Part shown: one piece after another, positions 18,965-27,395 of the stretch
Numbering within the stretch: position 1 is the stretch's first letter
Layout of the letters: the number at the start of each line of letters is the position of its first letter
Source: DAOUTY01 sp964453665
Lineage (GTDB): Bacteria > Chloroflexota > Dehalococcoidia > SZUA-161
Assembly: GCA_964453665.1 (NCBI GenBank)
Contig: CAYVQT010000008.1
Location: forward strand, 5,579-69,578
DNA length: 64,000 bases
Reading direction: 5' to 3'
The notes under the pieces: generated by a model
Seen by the model: only the letters and a program-made list of their open reading frames with translations
Told to the model about the DNA's origin: nothing
Database searches by the model: none
Position numbers and translations under genes: made by a program

Positions 18965-19372
18965 TTAACCGCTGGTCACGGAGTCTGTCAGCACAGACGG
19001 CTGTTGGTTATTGTAATATTCCAGCCCCCGGTTGAGAATATAGCTCCTGATCTCGTCCAGGCCAAATCGCTGCTGGAGGTCTTTTATGGCCTGTTCAGCG
19101 TCAAATTCTTTACATGAGAAGATATCGATATTGATGTATGAACGCTCGGGGAAGGTATGGATGCTGATATGGCTCTCTGCGATGAGTACGAAACCGGATA
19201 CCCCCCAGTCCTCGGGTTTGGAGCCGACGTATTTGGAGACCTTCGGGGGAGAGATCCTCGTCATCCCAATCTGCGATGGGTAAACGTCGAGTAGTTGATA
19301 GATGAAATCTACGTCCTGCATTTTCTGGACGTTGCCACTGTAGCCGTCGATGATCAGGTGCATTGTTCCCAC
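18965..19372 (-). CDS. speH: S-adenosylmethionine decarboxylase proenzyme
   Basis: 135 residues, the short prokaryotic class that self-cleaves to give a pyruvoyl cofactor. The cleavage serine is Ser67 in AESHISIHTFPE, with the processing and catalytic residues His72 and Cys87 at the same spacing as the Ser63/His68/Cys83 triad of the Thermotoga enzyme. It supplies decarboxylated AdoMet for spermidine. It is the first gene of a probable two-gene unit with the agmatinase and follows a terminator at 19394-19427. Confidence 0.92.
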   Translation of the reverse strand: MGTMHLIIDGYSGNVQKMQDVDFIYQLLDVYPSQIGMTRISPPKVSKYVGSKPEDWGVSGFVLIAESHISIHTFPERSYINIDIFSCKEFDAEQAIKDLQQRFGLDEIRSYILNRGLEYYNNQQPSVLTDSVTSG

Positions 19373-19393
19373 CCCCTTCTAGTATTTAAGGCG

Positions 19394-19427
19394 TAAAAAA
19401 AGACCACCCCCCGCTTGGGTGATGGTC
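19394..19427 (-). terminator. Rho-independent terminator after the HTH gene
   Basis: On the minus strand GACCATCACCC, a short AAGC loop and GGGGGGTGGTC form a stem followed by a run of seven T (plus-strand A-run at 19395-19401). It separates the small helix-turn-helix gene from speH. Confidence 0.8.
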
Positions 19428-19459
19428 AAACTTAATTGGCCACTTCTGGTTAATGGAGC

Positions 19460-19651
19460 CTAAGGCTCAGCTGTGGTATTATCCAGAAGTTTACCCTCGT
19501 ACCATTTATTCAGGTCGTCTTTCCTGATACGGTACGATTTTCCAATTTTTGCCGCAGGTAACCTTCTATCGCGGCACCACCTTTGCGCGGTGACTTTGCT
19601 GATCTTAAGTATTCTGGTTACATCATCTACCGACAATAACTCAGTTTCCAT
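19460..19651 (-). CDS. Small excisionase/MerR-type helix-turn-helix protein
   Basis: 63 residues. The whole chain is one winged-helix domain: SVDDVTRILKISKVTAQRWC followed by RRLPAAKIGKSYRIRKDDL, the standard excisionase-family (HTH_17) layout. In Actinobacteria and Chloroflexota such proteins (BldC-like) can be regulators rather than phage excisionases. No integrase, attachment site or phage gene is adjacent, so a host regulatory role is more likely. Its own terminator follows at 19394-19427. Confidence 0.8.
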   Translation of the reverse strand: METELLSVDDVTRILKISKVTAQRWCRDRRLPAAKIGKSYRIRKDDLNKWYEGKLLDNTTAEP

Positions 19652-19775
19652 AGTGTGAAGTCCACATCACCCCTTCCACTGACCTGAGAAGGTCAGCGAT
19701 AAGAAGCATAACACATCTCAGCTGCTGGTGCAATACTTTAGGGGCTTTTTACGTCCGGAAGGGTAAAAATGATAG

Positions 19776-20591
19776 CTATTGCGGCTTATTGCTGCTTGAG
19801 AACTCGATTTCGGAGAGGGGCAGCTCCAGGGTAGCTTCGCTCTCGAGCTGGACGATAACTGTCTCCTTGAGAGGATTGCAGCCAATCACTTTAACTTCAC
19901 CGACGTTCGTCATGATGTTATGCCCCGGCGTGGGTAGCTTCTGCTTCATAACACGGTATTGCTCGTTCTCATAGGCCAGGCAGCAGAGGAGCCGGCCACA
20001 GACCCCGGAGATATTTGCGGGATTGAGAGGGAGATCCTGCTCCCTGGCCATTTTCATGGAGATGGGTTCAAACTTGGCCAGATGGCTTGCGCAGCACAGC
20101 GTGCAGCCACACCTTCCCATGCCGCCTACCAGCTTGGCGGCATCGCGAGCGCCTACCTGGCGCAGTTCAACGCGGGTTTTCAACATGCTGGAGAGTTCAC
20201 GCAGCAGGGTGCGGAAGTCAACCCTTTTTTCGGATTTGAAGTATATGGTCAGGTGGCTGCCATCCAGGTTGTACTCCGCAGCCAGGGGGCTCATAGGAAG
20301 CTGGTATTTCGCTACCAGTTCACCGCACTTAGTCAGTGCCCCGCTTTCCTTTCCTTTAATTTCCTCTACTCGCTCCAGGTCGTCGGGCTCCGCCCGGCGT
20401 AAGACGGACTTCAATGGTTCGCTCACCTCGCCGGAAGCGATCTCCTTCGGGGCCACCACGACTGTGCCCATTGCCAGGCCGCGAGCGGTCTCGACAATCA
20501 CTTTGTCGCCGATCCCCAGCTCGATATCCGATGGGTCGAAGTAATATATCTGTGCCGCCCGTTTAAACCGGACGCCTACAACATCAGTCAT
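19776..20591 (-). CDS. ricT: PSP1-domain protein RicT (YaaT family)
   Basis: 271 residues. The N-terminus VVGVRFKRAAQIYYFDPSD and the central GRCGCTLCCASHL..GVCGRLLCCLAYE segment with paired cysteines are diagnostic of the PSP1/RicT family. In Bacillus RicT works with RicA and RicF in an Fe-S-containing complex affecting mRNA maturation by RNase Y. It begins one base past the holB stop, a conserved gene order in many bacteria (holB-ricT). No RicA/RicF genes are in the window. Confidence 0.9.
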   Translation of the reverse strand: MTDVVGVRFKRAAQIYYFDPSDIELGIGDKVIVETARGLAMGTVVVAPKEIASGEVSEPLKSVLRRAEPDDLERVEEIKGKESGALTKCGELVAKYQLPMSPLAAEYNLDGSHLTIYFKSEKRVDFRTLLRELSSMLKTRVELRQVGARDAAKLVGGMGRCGCTLCCASHLAKFEPISMKMAREQDLPLNPANISGVCGRLLCCLAYENEQYRVMKQKLPTPGHNIMTNVGEVKVIGCNPLKETVIVQLESEATLELPLSEIEFSSSNKPQ

Positions 20592-20592
20592 C

Positions 20593-21642
20593 TCAGCGCA
20601 CCTCAGCGCCGGGGCGCTTAACCCTTTCCTCTTCTCTGTTCGGGGTGCTCAGCATCAGGACTTCCAGCACGAGGCGTGGATTTGCGTTCTGCTCCAGTTG
20701 CCCCAAAGCTGCTCTTATCGCTTCTATAAAGTGCCTGATCTCGGAAAGACTGTAGTACTCCGAGTTTCGAACGAGTGCTGCCTCCTGGTCTACGTTCGTG
20801 ATGAGTTCCGCGCACCCTTCCCTGACCAGCATGAGGTCCCGCCACCACTCCAGCCACAGTCTGAGTACTTCCTCGGCCGAGTCACGGTTCCTGTTGAACT
20901 GTGATGCCAGCTTGTTGGCGAAATCGAATCGCCTGTCAAGGCTGACAGCGGCGATTTCCTGGAGTTCGTTCAATCTTAGAGAACGTTCCTGGAGCAGGCT
21001 ATCGTCCAGTGAGGCCGAGATTGCCCAGCCGATGCCTCCGCGGCAGAGCCTGCTTAAAGTCTTCGCTTTATCCGGTTCTATCAGCCGGTGTTCTATCAGC
21101 TCCTGTTCTATGGTATTCACGGAGACCGGGTGAAGCTCAACACGCTGGCACCTGGAAATGATAGTGGGCAACAATCTGGCGTCATTGGCTGCCAGCAGTA
21201 TGATGAGGACGCTGGGCGGTGGCTCCTCGAGGGTTTTGAGCAGGCAGTTGGCGGACTCCTCGTTCAAATATTCAGCGCCATCGATTATAAAGACCCGGTG
21301 CTTTCCCTCATAAGGTTGGAGCACGGCCGCCTGCTGCAGTTCTCTGATCTGGCCGATGCCGATCTCTTTCCTGGGCCCGGCTTCGCCGGAGCTGTTGTCG
21401 GATAGCCGCCCGATAACCTGAACGTCGGCATGTTTCCCGGCAGCGATGCGGAGACAGGCCCCGCATTGTCCGCAGGGTCGGGCCTCCTGTTCGCAGTTCA
21501 TTGCCTGCGCCAGATTTATGGCTAGAGTCGTCTTGCCCACGTGGGGCTGGCCCGCAAACAGATAGGCGTGCGCGATACGACCTCTATCAAGACTGTGCCT
21601 CAACAGCTCCACGGCCCTGGGCTGACCGATAACGTTCCACAT
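20593..21642 (-). CDS. holB: DNA polymerase III delta' subunit
   Basis: 349 residues. AAA+ clamp-loader subunit. Walker A is in AGQPHVGKTTLAIN (about 30-43). The zinc module is CGQCGACLRI. The Walker B region reads VFIIDGAEYLN, followed by LLKTLEEPPP and sensor-1 ISRCQRVEL. These features separate it from the tau/gamma subunit. It loads the beta clamp together with delta and tau. The gene is followed immediately by ricT. Confidence 0.92.
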   Translation of the reverse strand: MWNVIGQPRAVELLRHSLDRGRIAHAYLFAGQPHVGKTTLAINLAQAMNCEQEARPCGQCGACLRIAAGKHADVQVIGRLSDNSSGEAGPRKEIGIGQIRELQQAAVLQPYEGKHRVFIIDGAEYLNEESANCLLKTLEEPPPSVLIILLAANDARLLPTIISRCQRVELHPVSVNTIEQELIEHRLIEPDKAKTLSRLCRGGIGWAISASLDDSLLQERSLRLNELQEIAAVSLDRRFDFANKLASQFNRNRDSAEEVLRLWLEWWRDLMLVREGCAELITNVDQEAALVRNSEYYSLSEIRHFIEAIRAALGQLEQNANPRLVLEVLMLSTPNREEERVKRPGAEVR

Positions 21643-21695
21643 CCCACATAGCCTTTGCTAACCTGATGATGTCTTTTTAACCGTCTCTCTATAAA

Positions 21696-21788
21696 TTAAT
21701 GCCGTCGCTGCCATCTGGTCTTTTTCAGCAGCTTGCGGTGCTTATGCTTTCTCATCTTCTTGCGTCGCTTTTTGACAACTGAGCTCAT
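21696..21788 (-). CDS. 30-residue bS22/AURKAIP1-COX24-type ribosomal protein
   Basis: An ATG at 21786-21788 opens a 30-codon frame ending in TAA at 21696. The peptide is extremely basic: MSSVVKKRRKKMRKHKHRK then LLKKTRWQRRH. This matches the AURKAIP1/COX24 domain family, whose mycobacterial member is the small-subunit protein bS22 (GSVIKKRRKRM..KHRKLLR..). It would sit on 16S rRNA. The gene lies between holB and the nitroreductase, on the same strand. Confidence 0.85.
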   Translation of the reverse strand: MSSVVKKRRKKMRKHKHRKLLKKTRWQRRH

Positions 21789-21830
21789 AATCTACCCTCT
21801 GTTATTATAGATGGGATTGTCTGCTTAAAG

Positions 21831-22394
21831 CTACTTCACGCCGTACTTGCCTTGAAATACCATGTCGGCGAGTTCTTTTCTCCGTACCGTTCCGGGCGAT
21901 TCGTCGGGAAAACCCAGAGGAGTCATGTCCACGACCTCGACGCCTTCGGGCACCTCCAGGATGCGGGCGACTTCTCCGGCATCGAAGAGGCCCACGTGTA
22001 CCGTGCCCAGGCCCATGGAATAGGCCGCCAGGGTAAGGTTCTGCATCGCCAGCGCGACGTCGAACATGAACCAGTCGCCCTTGTCCGTCATCGGCTCGCC
22101 TTTATAACAGCCGGACTTGCCGAGCTCGGCGCAGGACACGATAACAACCGGTGCCTCCCTTATGGCCTCTAATGCGGGATTCTCCGCTCCGCTACCCACG
22201 CGCTTTAAAGCGCCCGCGAGTTCCCTCCTGGTCCCGGGCTCCCTGACTACTACGAACTGTCGGCACTGGGTATTTGCCCACGATGGGGCCCATCGGGCAG
22301 CCTCAAGGACGGTATTAACGGCTTCGTCGGATACCGGGTCCGGCTTGTATTTGCGGATACTTCTTCTTCCCTTTATAGCCTGCATAACATCCAT
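21831..22394 (-). CDS. Nitroreductase family (FMN) oxidoreductase
   Basis: 187 residues from the ATG at 22394 (MDVMQAIKGRRSIRKYKPDPV); an upstream in-frame start at 22445 exists but GAGAGGGG sits seven bases before 22394. RRSIRKY is the FMN-binding N-terminal signature; the C-terminal LGTVHVGLFD..PEGVEVVDMTPLGFPDE segment is also typical. The family reduces nitro groups, quinones or flavins with NAD(P)H; substrate unknown. The first 38 codons and upstream DNA are repeated at 26037-26289, so the 5' side of this gene borders an inserted cassette. Confidence 0.88.
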   Translation of the reverse strand: MDVMQAIKGRRSIRKYKPDPVSDEAVNTVLEAARWAPSWANTQCRQFVVVREPGTRRELAGALKRVGSGAENPALEAIREAPVVIVSCAELGKSGCYKGEPMTDKGDWFMFDVALAMQNLTLAAYSMGLGTVHVGLFDAGEVARILEVPEGVEVVDMTPLGFPDESPGTVRRKELADMVFQGKYGVK

Positions 22395-22533
22395 AACAGC
22401 ACCCCTCTCGCAGCAAGCGTCCAAGCCTGTTCTTGCCCCTGACACCCGATTGCGGAAGGACAGCCGGTTGCGCCCGCTGTCAACACCCGCAAATTACTAT
22501 TGTGCCTTACTTGGCTATGGGTGTCAAGGAGAA
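22281..22533. repeat. Direct repeat copy 1 (nitroreductase 5' end)
   Basis: 22281-22515 matches 26037-26271 over 235 bp with two differences (22311 and 22322). After a six-base divergent patch, TGTCAAGGAGAA also matches, extending the pair to 22533/26289 without any indel. This copy is the native one because it continues into the full nitroreductase gene. Confidence 0.9.
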
Positions 22534-22845
22534 CCATTTGTGCTCAAAGGTAGCAAAGGTACTGCTCGGTTGTGGTTGGTGAGTTTTTAGACAATTCAGA
22601 GATAAGTATATTATAAAGAGGTTGAGTAATAAAGGATAAGAAGTTGATTACCTACGAGGAACTATTAAGGAAATTGACGCAAAGGTGTATAATACTATCA
22701 GGCACAGCGTTGATTCCACTGTGCGGGACAACGAACTAGACCGCAAACAGGCCGTAAATATCTTCTTGCAGAAAGGGGGTAAATGGCTTGTTTGTTTTAT
22801 AGGCAAAATTAATCCCTACCTTGCATCAAATACATAATCCCCGTT
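22534..22845. other. A+T-rich junction DNA, no intact gene
   Basis: Between the direct repeat and the IS3 remnant. A frame of about 60 codons (roughly 22641-22832, plus strand, containing TIKEIDAKVYNTIRHSVDS and ending PYLASNT) is open but has no start codon and no family I recognise. It may be the decayed end of a gene carried in with the insert. Confidence 0.4.
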
Positions 22846-23085
22846 TAATTTAAGGTAGGCCTGGCGGCATGGAATGGTGAGGAGACTAAAGCCAAACTGG
22901 CCAATAAATTTGAGGTTTATCTCAATCAAATTCGCGAATGGAAAAATTCACTCGCTGAGGGTACCACCGATATCTTCGGCGACGGTCGGAACAAATAAGA
23001 AGAAGGACGATGCCAGCCTGATTGCCCGGTTATACTAGTAGGTAGGCCAGCTCAAGGTAGATAGGGATCTTTCCAATACAAGGAT
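22846..23085 (+). pseudogene. Degraded IS3-family transposase OrfA remnant
   Basis: Plus frame from 22852 reads KVGLAAWNGEETKAKLANKF then EVYLNQIREWKNSLAEGTTD and IFGDGRNK before a stop. This matches the IS3/IS911 OrfA helix-turn-helix region (ALxGEETLAELAxxxEVHPNQIxQWKKQLLEGA). Slightly further on, the frame giving ASLIARLY, two stops, and VGQLKVDRD matches the OrfA leucine-zipper part (IARLYEQVGQLKVERD). Several stops and no OrfB make it a relic. It sits just inside the first direct repeat. Confidence 0.75.
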
Positions 23086-23189
23086 GGTACCGCATCAGAT
23101 GCTCTGGTTGCTAACAAGGTTTTTCAATCCCCACAGATTCATGCCACGAGCCACACTTATCAGAAGTACGAAGTATAGGGATAAAGGTA

Positions 23190-23747
23190 ATGCAATTAGC
23201 TTTTTATTTTGATCAAACCAGGTGCACCGGCTGTTATACCTGCGTGGTAGCTTGCAAGGATTGGCATGACGTTCCGGCGGGGCCAGCCAGTTGGATAAGA
23301 GTGACAACCATAGAGTGCGGCAAATATCCTGAGCCCTTTTTAGCCTATCTGTTAACCACTTGCTACCAGTGTGCCGAGCCAGCCTGCGCGTCAGCCTGTC
23401 CAGTGAACGCCATAAGCAAAAGGGAACAGGACGGCATCGTGGTAGTAAATGGGGAGATGTGCTTGGGCAAAGATAATTGTCAGCTGTGTCTTAATGTCTG
23501 CCCTTACGATGCGCCACAATTTGGCATTGAAGCGAACGCCAAGATGCAGAAGTGCGATCTATGTATAGAAAGATGGATGGTAGGTAAGAAGCCGATCTGT
23601 GTAAACAGTTGTCCCACTAGGGCATTGGATGCTGGGCCCATTGAAGAAATGATGGCTAAGTATGGAGAGTCTAGGGAAGCGGCTGGTTTCAAATATATTG
23701 AAAAGCTCAGACCGTCGGTTATCTTCAAGACGAAACCTCATCCGTGA
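23190..23747 (+). CDS. Four-cluster 4Fe-4S electron-transfer subunit (DmsB-like)
   Basis: 185 residues. Four cysteine clusters: CTGCYTCVVACKDWH, CYQCAEPACASACP, CLGKDNCQLCLNVCPYD and CDLCIERWMVGKKPICVNSCP. This is the ferredoxin-type beta subunit pairing with molybdopterin oxidoreductases such as DMSO reductase, thiosulfate reductase or pyrogallol transhydroxylase. It carries no signal peptide or membrane helix. The catalytic partner starts 33 bp downstream. The sequence is more A+T-rich than the surrounding minus-strand genes. Confidence 0.9.
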   Translation: MQLAFYFDQTRCTGCYTCVVACKDWHDVPAGPASWIRVTTIECGKYPEPFLAYLLTTCYQCAEPACASACPVNAISKREQDGIVVVNGEMCLGKDNCQLCLNVCPYDAPQFGIEANAKMQKCDLCIERWMVGKKPICVNSCPTRALDAGPIEEMMAKYGESREAAGFKYIEKLRPSVIFKTKPHP

Positions 23748-23780
23748 CCTTAGAAAGTTGTTATATGGATTATGAAATAG

Positions 23781-26018
23781 ATGGGTAAGGAAATGAGTTC
23801 CAACGCAAGAGGTAAGCTGGATAGCGAAGAAAAGATAGTGATGGCTACCCATTGTAGCCACTGTGGTGGAACTTGCCTGCTTAAAGTGCATGTCAAGGAT
23901 GGCGTGATTACTAGGATTGAAACTGACGATGGAGAAGAACCTCAGTACCGAGCCTGTGCCAAGGGACGTGCTTATCGGCAAAGGGTATACGCCGCCGACC
24001 GTGTCTTATACCCGATGAAGAGAGTGGGAGCGAGGGGCGAGGGCAAATTTGAGCGTATCTCTTGGGACGAGGCGTTAGACATTGTGGCCAAGGAACTGAC
24101 AAGAGTTAGAGACACATATGGTCCTGCTTCGATTATACTAAAATGGTCAAGCGGTGATCAATGCCGACTAAACAACGCCAATCTACACTCCAGACTACTA
24201 TCCATGTTCGGAGGCTTTTCCGAGGTCTGGGGTATCCACTCGTATGAAGGGGCTATCTTTAGCCAGATAGCTACCTTTGGTACTGTAGCTACAACCAATA
24301 CAAGAGACGATTTGCTCAATTCTAGGTTGATTATAATGTGGGGGTGGAACCCAGCGGTTGCCACGATGTTGACAAATACTATTTGGTACCTGATCCAAGC
24401 AAGAGAGGCCGGATCCAAGATCATTTCTGTTGACCCCAGATACACTAGCACCACGGCCTCCTGTGCTAGCCAGTGGATACCTATCAGACCTGGCACCGAT
24501 ACCGCCCTTCTAATAGCTATGGCATATGTTATGATCAATGAAGGATTGCAGGACCAGGAGTTCCTGGACACCTACACCATCGGTTTTGATAAGTTCAGAG
24601 ATTATGTTATGGGCGTGGAGGATGGAATACCCAAAACCACGCGGTGGGCAGAGGCTATCACTGGGGTTTCGGTCGAAACTATTGAAAATCTAGCTAGAGA
24701 GTATGCTACGGTCAAACCAGCAGCCTTAATGGCTGGTATTTCCGCCGGGCGTACCGCATATGGTGAACAATACCACCGTGCCGCTGCCACTCTGGCCGCT
24801 ATGACTGGAAATGTCGGTATCAATGGGGGAGATGCTGGAGCCAGTGCTTTTACTGGCATAAATTCACGGTATCCCTTTATGAAACTAGGCAGCGGTGTGC
24901 CTGTCCCGCCTAATCCGGTTGAATCGAATGCTCCACCTCGGGAAAAAACCTTCACTTCCTGGGGTGGCGTTACCTCTATGAGGCGTGGTCATGTGCACCA
25001 GGCCAAAGTTGCTGATGCCATCCTCAAGGGGAAGACCGGGGGATATCCTGCCAACTACAAGTTGCTTTGGGTTGTCAATAACAACTATCCCAACCAATAC
25101 TTTAATATTAATAAGTGCGTTGAGGCCTTGAAGTCAAAGACTCTGGAGTTCATTGTGGTCTTTGAGCAATTTATTACTCCCGGCGCCAAGTTCGCCGATA
25201 TTCTGCTTCCAGTCAATACTTGCTTTGAGAGAAATGATATTACTATCGGAGCAACAACGGGCTTCTACGGCTTCATGGCCAAGGTCATCGACTCGGTTGG
25301 CGAATCCAAATCCCATTTGGAGATATGCAGTGCTCTTGCCGACAAATTGGGCCTGCCGAACTTTAATGACAAAACAGAGGATGAATGGCTCAGGCAGATT
25401 GCTGCTGGCAGCCCTGACATCAAGGACTATGATGCCTTCAAAAAGGCTGGAGGCTACAAGATCAGACGCGGAGAACCGTACGTGGCTTTTAGGGAACAGA
25501 TCGATGATCCTGAGAACAACCCTTTCCCTACACCATCGGGCAAGATAGAGATATACTGCCAACGACTAGCGGATATGAACGACGAGCTAATACCGCCAAT
25601 CCCCAAATACATTGAGACCTGGGAAAGTCGGAACGACCCACTGGTTCATAAGTACCCCCTGCAACTTATCACCACTCACTTCTGGCGCCGCGCCCATTCC
25701 CAATATGATAACCTTCTCTGGCTTCGGGAGCTTGAGCCTCAACGGTTAGAAATAAACTCTGTCGATGCCAAGTCTCGCGGCATCCGTGATGGAGATATGG
25801 TCAGGGTATTCAACGATAGGGGAGTAACGATACTTTCTGCCAAGGTAACGGAGAGGATCATGACAGGAGTAGTGGATATTCCACAGGGTGCCTGGTATGC
25901 GCCTGACGAGAACGGCGTGGACAAGGGAGGATGTGCTAATGTCCTGACGAGAGATGATCACTCACCTGGCGGGGCATATCCAACCAATACATCCTTGGTT
26001 CAGGTTGAGAAAGCATAA
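23781..26018 (+). CDS. Molybdopterin (bis-MGD) oxidoreductase catalytic subunit, DMSO-reductase family
   Basis: 745 residues; an internal ATG five codons in (MSSNARGK) may be the true start. The N-terminal 4Fe-4S site is CSHCGGTC..CAKGRA. Family segments include ISWDEALDIVAKEL, ISVDPRYTSTTASCASQWIP with RPGTD, LAAMTGNVGINGGDAG and the C-terminal cofactor domain PLQLITTHFWRRAHSQYDN. There is no twin-arginine motif and no membrane-anchor gene, so a cytosolic two-subunit enzyme is likely, as with pyrogallol transhydroxylase or acetylene hydratase, rather than an exported DMSO reductase. The substrate cannot be read from the sequence. The gene lies in a plus-strand insert bracketed by direct repeats. 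Confidence 0.85.
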   Translation: MGKEMSSNARGKLDSEEKIVMATHCSHCGGTCLLKVHVKDGVITRIETDDGEEPQYRACAKGRAYRQRVYAADRVLYPMKRVGARGEGKFERISWDEALDIVAKELTRVRDTYGPASIILKWSSGDQCRLNNANLHSRLLSMFGGFSEVWGIHSYEGAIFSQIATFGTVATTNTRDDLLNSRLIIMWGWNPAVATMLTNTIWYLIQAREAGSKIISVDPRYTSTTASCASQWIPIRPGTDTALLIAMAYVMINEGLQDQEFLDTYTIGFDKFRDYVMGVEDGIPKTTRWAEAITGVSVETIENLAREYATVKPAALMAGISAGRTAYGEQYHRAAATLAAMTGNVGINGGDAGASAFTGINSRYPFMKLGSGVPVPPNPVESNAPPREKTFTSWGGVTSMRRGHVHQAKVADAILKGKTGGYPANYKLLWVVNNNYPNQYFNINKCVEALKSKTLEFIVVFEQFITPGAKFADILLPVNTCFERNDITIGATTGFYGFMAKVIDSVGESKSHLEICSALADKLGLPNFNDKTEDEWLRQIAAGSPDIKDYDAFKKAGGYKIRRGEPYVAFREQIDDPENNPFPTPSGKIEIYCQRLADMNDELIPPIPKYIETWESRNDPLVHKYPLQLITTHFWRRAHSQYDNLLWLRELEPQRLEINSVDAKSRGIRDGDMVRVFNDRGVTILSAKVTERIMTGVVDIPQGAWYAPDENGVDKGGCANVLTRDDHSPGGAYPTNTSLVQVEKA

Positions 26019-26024
26019 GAACTC

Positions 26025-26150
26025 TTAGTCGGGTAGCGATGGGGCCCATCGGGCAGCCTCAAGGACCGTATTAACGGTTTCGTCGGATACCGGGTCCGGC
26101 TTGTATTTGCGGATACTTCTTCTTCCCTTTATAGCCTGCATAACATCCAT
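26025..26150 (-). pseudogene. Nitroreductase N-terminal fragment (41 residues)
   Basis: The second repeat copy preserves the nitroreductase start (ATG at 26148-26150) and 38 codons, reading MDVMQAIKGRRSIRKY to AARWAPS, then diverges into LPD and TAA (26025-26027). It lacks the rest of the enzyme, so it is a duplication relic. Confidence 0.85.
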
Positions 26151-26289
26151 AACAGCACCCCTCTCGCAGCAAGCGTCCAAGCCTGTTCTTGCCCCTGACA
26201 CCCGATTGCGGAAGGACAGCCGGTTGCGCCCGCTGTCAACACCCGCAAATTACTATTGTGCCTTACTTGGCCAGATGTGTCAAGGAGAA
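26037..26289. repeat. Direct repeat copy 2
   Basis: Partner of 22281-22533, same orientation, 3756 bp away. It directly follows the molybdopterin oxidoreductase stop (26018) and marks the right edge of the insert. Confidence 0.9.
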
Positions 26290-26745
26290 TATGTGGTCGG
26301 TATAGTTCGTTCCTGGTTGGGATTAATTGTGAGTGAACTATCGAGATGGATGGGTGCGGGCGCTATTGCAACTTTTACAGGTCTGGTATTTCTGGTTGGA
26401 TTAATATGTTTGCGGATAAAAAGGTGTTGTGAGAATTATATAAACCACGAATGAACTATACCTAAGCCTAGGGATGTGCGAAACTACCCCAAAGCTAATT
26501 CTACTTTCGTTTCTAGTAGAGCTAGGCGCTCGTAAGTCAGGGTCAGCCCGCATCCGAAACGATTCTGTTCACACTTAACGGAACTCCTGAAAACGTCAAA
26601 TCTGCATATTGAGATCATTCACATGCTATAATAATCCGCAAATGGAGGTTAACCCCGAAAAGGCTGGATGCGCATGTCCCCCTTGCAGACAGTGATCTCT
26701 GGCGTTGAGCATCCGACTAGTAAACATAGATTATAGTCTGTACAA
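26290..26745. other. Gap of about 450 bp; possible tiny membrane peptide only
   Basis: A GTG at 26329 could open a 41-codon plus frame ending at 26454 with one hydrophobic helix (AIATFTGLVFLVGLICLRIK) and a basic end. No ribosome site or family supports it, so I leave it as a possibility. The rest of the stretch, up to the lipoprotein, shows no gene or RNA that I can support. Confidence 0.3.
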
Positions 26746-27246
26746 ATGTCTACTATTATTAGGAAGACTTCTATTCTGCTGATTACTGCTCTATTCTTGT
26801 TGACTTCCCTTTTGCTATCTTGCGATGGAGGAGAAGACGTGGGGTTTGGGATCTACCTTGTTGACAGCGGTGAGTTGGTCTTGTCTGAACAGCATATCAA
26901 GGTGTATCACAAAAATACTCATGAAATCGATCTGAACGAGGATGGCATAGAGAAGTGGAATTCTTATATGACCTACACAACGATTCCAAGACTGGCAGAA
27001 ACATTGTGTGGAGAAGATTTCCTGATAATGGTAGAAGGAACTGAAGCATATCGAGGTCGATTCTCTTCCTATGCGGTTTCTACAATACCTCCCGGAGTCA
27101 CAATCGTAGATACTCTGGTCAAGCTAGACAGCGAGCACAACGCAATACGAATAGATATTGGATATCCGTACTTTCCATCTGGAGAAGACCCGAGGAATGA
27201 TCCAGATATCTTTAGCTTTCTTGAGGAACAAGGGCTGCTGGAGTAA
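26746..27246 (+). CDS. Hypothetical lipoprotein
   Basis: 166 residues. The N-terminus has a basic start (IIRK), a hydrophobic stretch ILLITALFLLTSLLL and a lipobox ending in LLSC, so it should be lipidated at about Cys26. The mature part is acidic and contains no domain I recognise; a segment DTLVKLDSEHNAIRIDIGYP looks like beta structure. It is A+T-richer than neighbours and may belong to the transferred region. Function unknown. Confidence 0.6.
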   Translation: MSTIIRKTSILLITALFLLTSLLLSCDGGEDVGFGIYLVDSGELVLSEQHIKVYHKNTHEIDLNEDGIEKWNSYMTYTTIPRLAETLCGEDFLIMVEGTEAYRGRFSSYAVSTIPPGVTIVDTLVKLDSEHNAIRIDIGYPYFPSGEDPRNDPDIFSFLEEQGLLE

Positions 27247-27288
27247 ATGTTCAGATTTCCGCACACCCCTACCTAAGCCAAATGGCTC

Positions 27289-27317
27289 TTTACAATTGGG
27301 GAAAATTCGGTTATAAT
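27289..27317 (+). promoter_or_regulatory. Promoter of greA-lysS-serS
   Basis: TTTACA (27289-27294) and a perfect TATAAT (27312-27317) are separated by 17 bp, about 80 bp upstream of greA. It would start transcription just before the leader hairpin at 27332-27374. Confidence 0.75.
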
Positions 27318-27331
27318 CACCATTCAATAAT

Positions 27332-27374
27332 CGAGAGCAGTTGACCAAGCGCTGGCACGCTCTCGGTATTTTTT
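27332..27374 (+). terminator. Terminator-like hairpin in the greA leader
   Basis: CGAGAGC (27332-27338) pairs with GCTCTCG (27359-27365), with a nested CCA/TGG in the loop, followed by GTATTTTTTAG. It lies between the promoter and the greA ATG at 27396, so a share of transcripts could end here as a short leader RNA. Confidence 0.65.
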
Positions 27375-27395
27375 AGTTGGCTGGAGGAGAGGGAG

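Noticed and set aside
19460..19651. Phage or integrative-element excisionase
   Set aside because: No integrase, att-like repeat or phage gene nearby; more likely a host BldC-like regulator.
22117..22590. Plus-strand frame of 157 codons overlapping the nitroreductase, partly repeated at 26101-26454
   Set aside because: Antisense to the nitroreductase 5' end; the similarity between the two frames only reflects the DNA repeat.
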